DNA of 35,943 bases from Comamonadaceae bacterium. GTDB taxonomy: Bacteria > Pseudomonadota > Gammaproteobacteria > Burkholderiales > Burkholderiaceae_C. Position 1 is the first letter of the stretch; each line of letters starts with the position of its first letter. Under the pieces are notes generated by a model. It ran no database searches and had not been told where the DNA came from. It saw nothing but the letters and a program-made list of their open reading frames with translations. The DNA lies in the NCBI GenBank assembly GCA_947453645.1, contig CANGHG010000006.1:1-35943 (forward strand). The letters are read 5' to 3'. A program made the position numbers and the translations under genes. Positions 33,759 through 35,943 of this stretch are shown here, in pieces.

Positions 33759-34756
33759 GGACGACCTGAGATTTGCAGTTTGCGTGCAACAGGGAACAAG
33801 CTGATGTCCCATCGCTGCTGCACATAGCCCCACAGTCCTTGCTTGAAATAGATGGTGGTGAAGATGGCCAGCAGTCCCAGACCAATCAGATACCAGGTTC
33901 CAAAGTCACTGAAGAACTTGTTCAATCCCCAAAAAATCAATGCACCAATGATGGGGCCTTCTATTCGTCCAATGCCCCCAATGACCACCATGAAAATGGC
34001 GAAAGCGGTCCAGTTGACACTGAAGGCCGCATCGGGGCTGATGCGCAAATTACCCACGAAATACAAAGCACCCGCCAAGCCTGCGCCCATGGCGGCGACC
34101 ACATAAACAGCCAATTTCATTCGGCCGACCGCAACGCCTTGCGATTGGGCTGCTGTTTCGTTGTCCCGAATGGCCAGTAAAGCCAAGCCTTGTTTGCTTC
34201 GTAAAAAAACATACACCAAGCCGATGGACATCACGACACAAGCCAATGCCATCCAATAGGTGGTGGATTCCCTGGTGGCTTTGTCAATACCGCGCAAAGC
34301 AGTCAAAGACGTGCCTGAACCACCACCCACCCATTGAACATTGGCAATGCTCAGCCTGACCACTTCTGAAATCACCCATGACCCAATTGCAAAATACCCG
34401 CCTTGAAGTCTGAAAGCCACCCATGAAATGGGGATGGAAAGCAAGCCAGCGACCAATGCACCAATCAAGATGGCAATGAATGGATTGACGCCTGCAAAAT
34501 TGCCACAAATCAACATCACATAACCACCCAGGCCAAAAAAGACTTGCTGCCCAATGGAGACCATGCCGCCATAACCAGCCAACAAGTTCCACATCATGGC
34601 AAAAATAAAGTAGCAGGCTATCTCTACAAAATCTCGCATCCAACTGGATTCACCCCACATGGGCAATGTGGCGGCGACCAACAGCGTCAAGCCCATGACC
34701 ATGAAAAAACCTGAACTGGTGGATGAACTGCGAATGACTTTGAATGAGGTTTGCAT
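33755..34756 (-). CDS. livM: Branched-chain amino acid-type ABC transporter permease LivM
   Basis: This is the second membrane permease of a HAAT (Liv) importer. The protein is 333 residues from the ATG at 34756; a TTG four codons upstream, right after the livH stop, is the alternative. Family segments are NLLAGYGGMVSIGQQVFFGLGGY, YFAIGSWVISEVVRL, LALLAIRDNETAAQSQGV (the EAA-like cytoplasmic loop that meets the ATPases) and MVVIGGIGRIEGPIIGALIFW. About nine hydrophobic helices are seen. Liv-type systems often import aromatic acids next to their catabolic genes, which fits this cluster. Confidence 0.94.
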   Translation of the reverse strand: MQTSFKVIRSSSTSSGFFMVMGLTLLVAATLPMWGESSWMRDFVEIACYFIFAMMWNLLAGYGGMVSIGQQVFFGLGGYVMLICGNFAGVNPFIAILIGALVAGLLSIPISWVAFRLQGGYFAIGSWVISEVVRLSIANVQWVGGGSGTSLTALRGIDKATRESTTYWMALACVVMSIGLVYVFLRSKQGLALLAIRDNETAAQSQGVAVGRMKLAVYVVAAMGAGLAGALYFVGNLRISPDAAFSVNWTAFAIFMVVIGGIGRIEGPIIGALIFWGLNKFFSDFGTWYLIGLGLLAIFTTIYFKQGLWGYVQQRWDISLFPVARKLQISGRP

Positions 34757-34768
34757 GTTGTTCAACAA

Positions 34769-35623
34769 TCAGCCACGTGTTTTGGGGAACAAGCCTTGTG
34801 GGCGAACAATCAAAATGACCAAGAACATCATGTGCCCACACCAAATGCCCCAACCTGGGTCCCATCGAAAACCGATTTGTTGAGCGACACCCAACAGCAT
34901 CGCACCTGCCAAAGTTCCCCAAAAACTGCCCATGCCGCCAATGATGACGGCTTCAAAGGCAAACAGTAAAAGCAATGGGCCATCTGATGGAGACACTGTG
35001 GTTCTCATGCCTTGCAAGGTGCCGGAGATGGAGATGAAAACGAAGGCCAATCCAGTGGCGTAGGCATAGACTTGACGTGAATTCAACCCCATGAGCTCAG
35101 CAATTTCAGGATCGTCTGAGACGGCTCGAAAGGATCTTCCAATATTGGTGCTTTTGAACAACCACTGCAAAAAGAATGTGCCAAACAAGGCCAAGGCCAA
35201 GATGAGCATAGGCAATAGTCCAACAGAGATGTCGTCTGATAAGGCAAAACCAAGCGTATTGAAGCCGTCAGTTTCAATCGCTTTAGGGTCTGCTGAAAAA
35301 ATCTCAAGCAAAAAATTCTGAGTGACGATGGACAAACCAAATGTGACCACCAACGAGGGCAGAGGATCTTTACCCAATGTGCCGTTCAAGACATAGCGCT
35401 GCAGGCCAAATCCCAACACCCAAGCCAAAGGCAAGGTGAGCAACAAGGACTGCAAGGGTGACAAACCGCTGGACACCAAGGACAAACTTGCAAATGACCC
35501 TAGGATGATGAAATCACCATGGGCGGTATTCGTCAGTCGCATCACGCCGAACATGAGTGACAGGCCCAATGCAAACAAGCCGTAAAGACCGCCCAAAAGA
35601 ATGCCTTGAATGAGAGTTTCCAT
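34769..35623 (-). CDS. livH: Branched-chain amino acid-type ABC transporter permease LivH
   Basis: This is the first membrane permease of the Liv-type importer, 284 residues starting METLIQGILLGGLYGLFALGLSL; sequence upstream in the frame overlaps livF and does not fit. Conserved blocks are FGVMRLTNTAHGDFIILG, FRAVSDDPEIAELMGLNSRQVYAYATGLAF (cytoplasmic coupling loop) and EAVIIGGMGSFWGTLAGAMLLGV. It starts 2 bases after the livF stop and is followed directly by livM. The substrate-binding protein is not in the window. Confidence 0.94.
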   Translation of the reverse strand: METLIQGILLGGLYGLFALGLSLMFGVMRLTNTAHGDFIILGSFASLSLVSSGLSPLQSLLLTLPLAWVLGFGLQRYVLNGTLGKDPLPSLVVTFGLSIVTQNFLLEIFSADPKAIETDGFNTLGFALSDDISVGLLPMLILALALFGTFFLQWLFKSTNIGRSFRAVSDDPEIAELMGLNSRQVYAYATGLAFVFISISGTLQGMRTTVSPSDGPLLLLFAFEAVIIGGMGSFWGTLAGAMLLGVAQQIGFRWDPGWGIWCGHMMFLVILIVRPQGLFPKTRG

Positions 35624-35625
35624 GT

Positions 35626-35943
35626 TCAAACGCCAAAATAAGCTTGGCTTATTTCTTGATTGGTCAAACTTTGCGATTCGCCATGCAAAGAGACAACACC
35701 CTCTTGAAAACAATACAGGCGGTTAGACACCAATTTAGACATCGCCACATCCTGTTCAACAATCACGACCGTCATTCCTTCGGACGTGATCTCTGGCATT
35801 GCGCTGTAAATCTCCTTGATGACAATGGGTGCCAAACCGAGTGAGAGTTCATCGCACAGCAACACCTCGGGGTTACTCATCAGCGCCCGACCAATGGCCA
35901 CCATTTGCTGCTGACCGCCTGACAGTGAGGTGCTGGGCAAAGA
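35626..35943 (-). CDS. livF: ABC transporter ATP-binding protein LivF (truncated by window edge)
   Basis: Only the C-terminal ~105 residues are present; the frame is open to the last base. The ABC signature LSGGQQQMVAIGRAL, Walker B LLCDELSLGLAP, and the switch motif VIVEQDV are all visible in correct order. ELSLGLAP is the LivF version, which distinguishes it from LivG. Its stop lies 2 bases before livH. The missing N-terminus and probably livG and livK lie beyond the right edge. Confidence 0.93.
   Translation of the reverse strand, partial: SLPSTSLSGGQQQMVAIGRALMSNPEVLLCDELSLGLAPIVIKEIYSAMPEITSEGMTVVIVEQDVAMSKLVSNRLYCFQEGVVSLHGESQSLTNQEISQAYFGV

Overview
The window looks like chromosomal DNA of a betaproteobacterium, most likely a burkholderialean of the Comamonadaceae type (Limnohabitans/Rhodoferax/Polaromonas-like). 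The genus is an inference. It rests on the gene order recN-rapZ-mutY-mutM-TPR-lolB-ispE-tRNA-Gln-prs-rplY-pth, the one-strand aa3 oxidase operon with DUF2970 and twin-transmembrane genes, and the G+C-rich coding style. Genes are densely packed, with many ATGA start/stop overlaps. No phage, CRISPR or insertion-sequence gene was found.

Region 1 (1-10313) is housekeeping: the end of recN, rapZ, the base-excision repair genes mutY and mutM on the minus strand, a large exported TPR protein, the lipoprotein insertase lolB, ispE, tRNA-Gln(UUG), prs, ribosomal protein L25, peptidyl-tRNA hydrolase and a small lysine-rich exported protein. A promoter-like sequence inside ispE and a strong terminator hairpin just before prs suggest read-through control of prs. 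Between rplY and pth lies a ~296-bp, gene-free, highly structured element with inverted-repeat ends.

Region 2 (10320-19211) holds a YfhL-type ferredoxin, coaD, rsmD and a pair of M16 peptidases (one active, one lacking the zinc motif) on the minus strand. On the plus strand follow ftsY, an Mpo1-like membrane protein, an Old Yellow Enzyme, a DUF1003 protein and the heat-shock sigma factor rpoH. rpoH is preceded by a perfect CIRCE operator, which would place sigma-32 synthesis under the HrcA repressor.

Region 3 (18630-27559) is a complete aa3-type cytochrome c oxidase and heme A locus, read on the minus strand: ctaC-ctaD-ctaG-DUF2970-ctaE, then SURF1, a SCO-like thioredoxin-fold protein, ctaA, ctaB and SCO1. 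A small twin-transmembrane gene on the opposite strand and a bidirectional terminator split the locus in two. Together the genes encode the oxidase core, heme A synthesis and copper insertion.

Region 4 (27647-31170) has a BioC-like methyltransferase with a decayed SAM motif, comF, trmL, a MaoC hydratase and a ferredoxin-NADP reductase.

Region 5 (31188-35943, minus strand, visibly lower G+C) is a catabolic cluster: an Liv-type ABC importer (livF partial, livH, livM), a Dabb-domain protein, an intradiol dioxygenase and the two subunits of a 3-oxoadipate-type CoA-transferase. This suggests uptake and ring cleavage of an aromatic compound (a hydroxyquinol-like route is the best guess) feeding 3-oxoadipate. 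It is the most accessory part of the window, and its remaining genes probably lie past the right edge.
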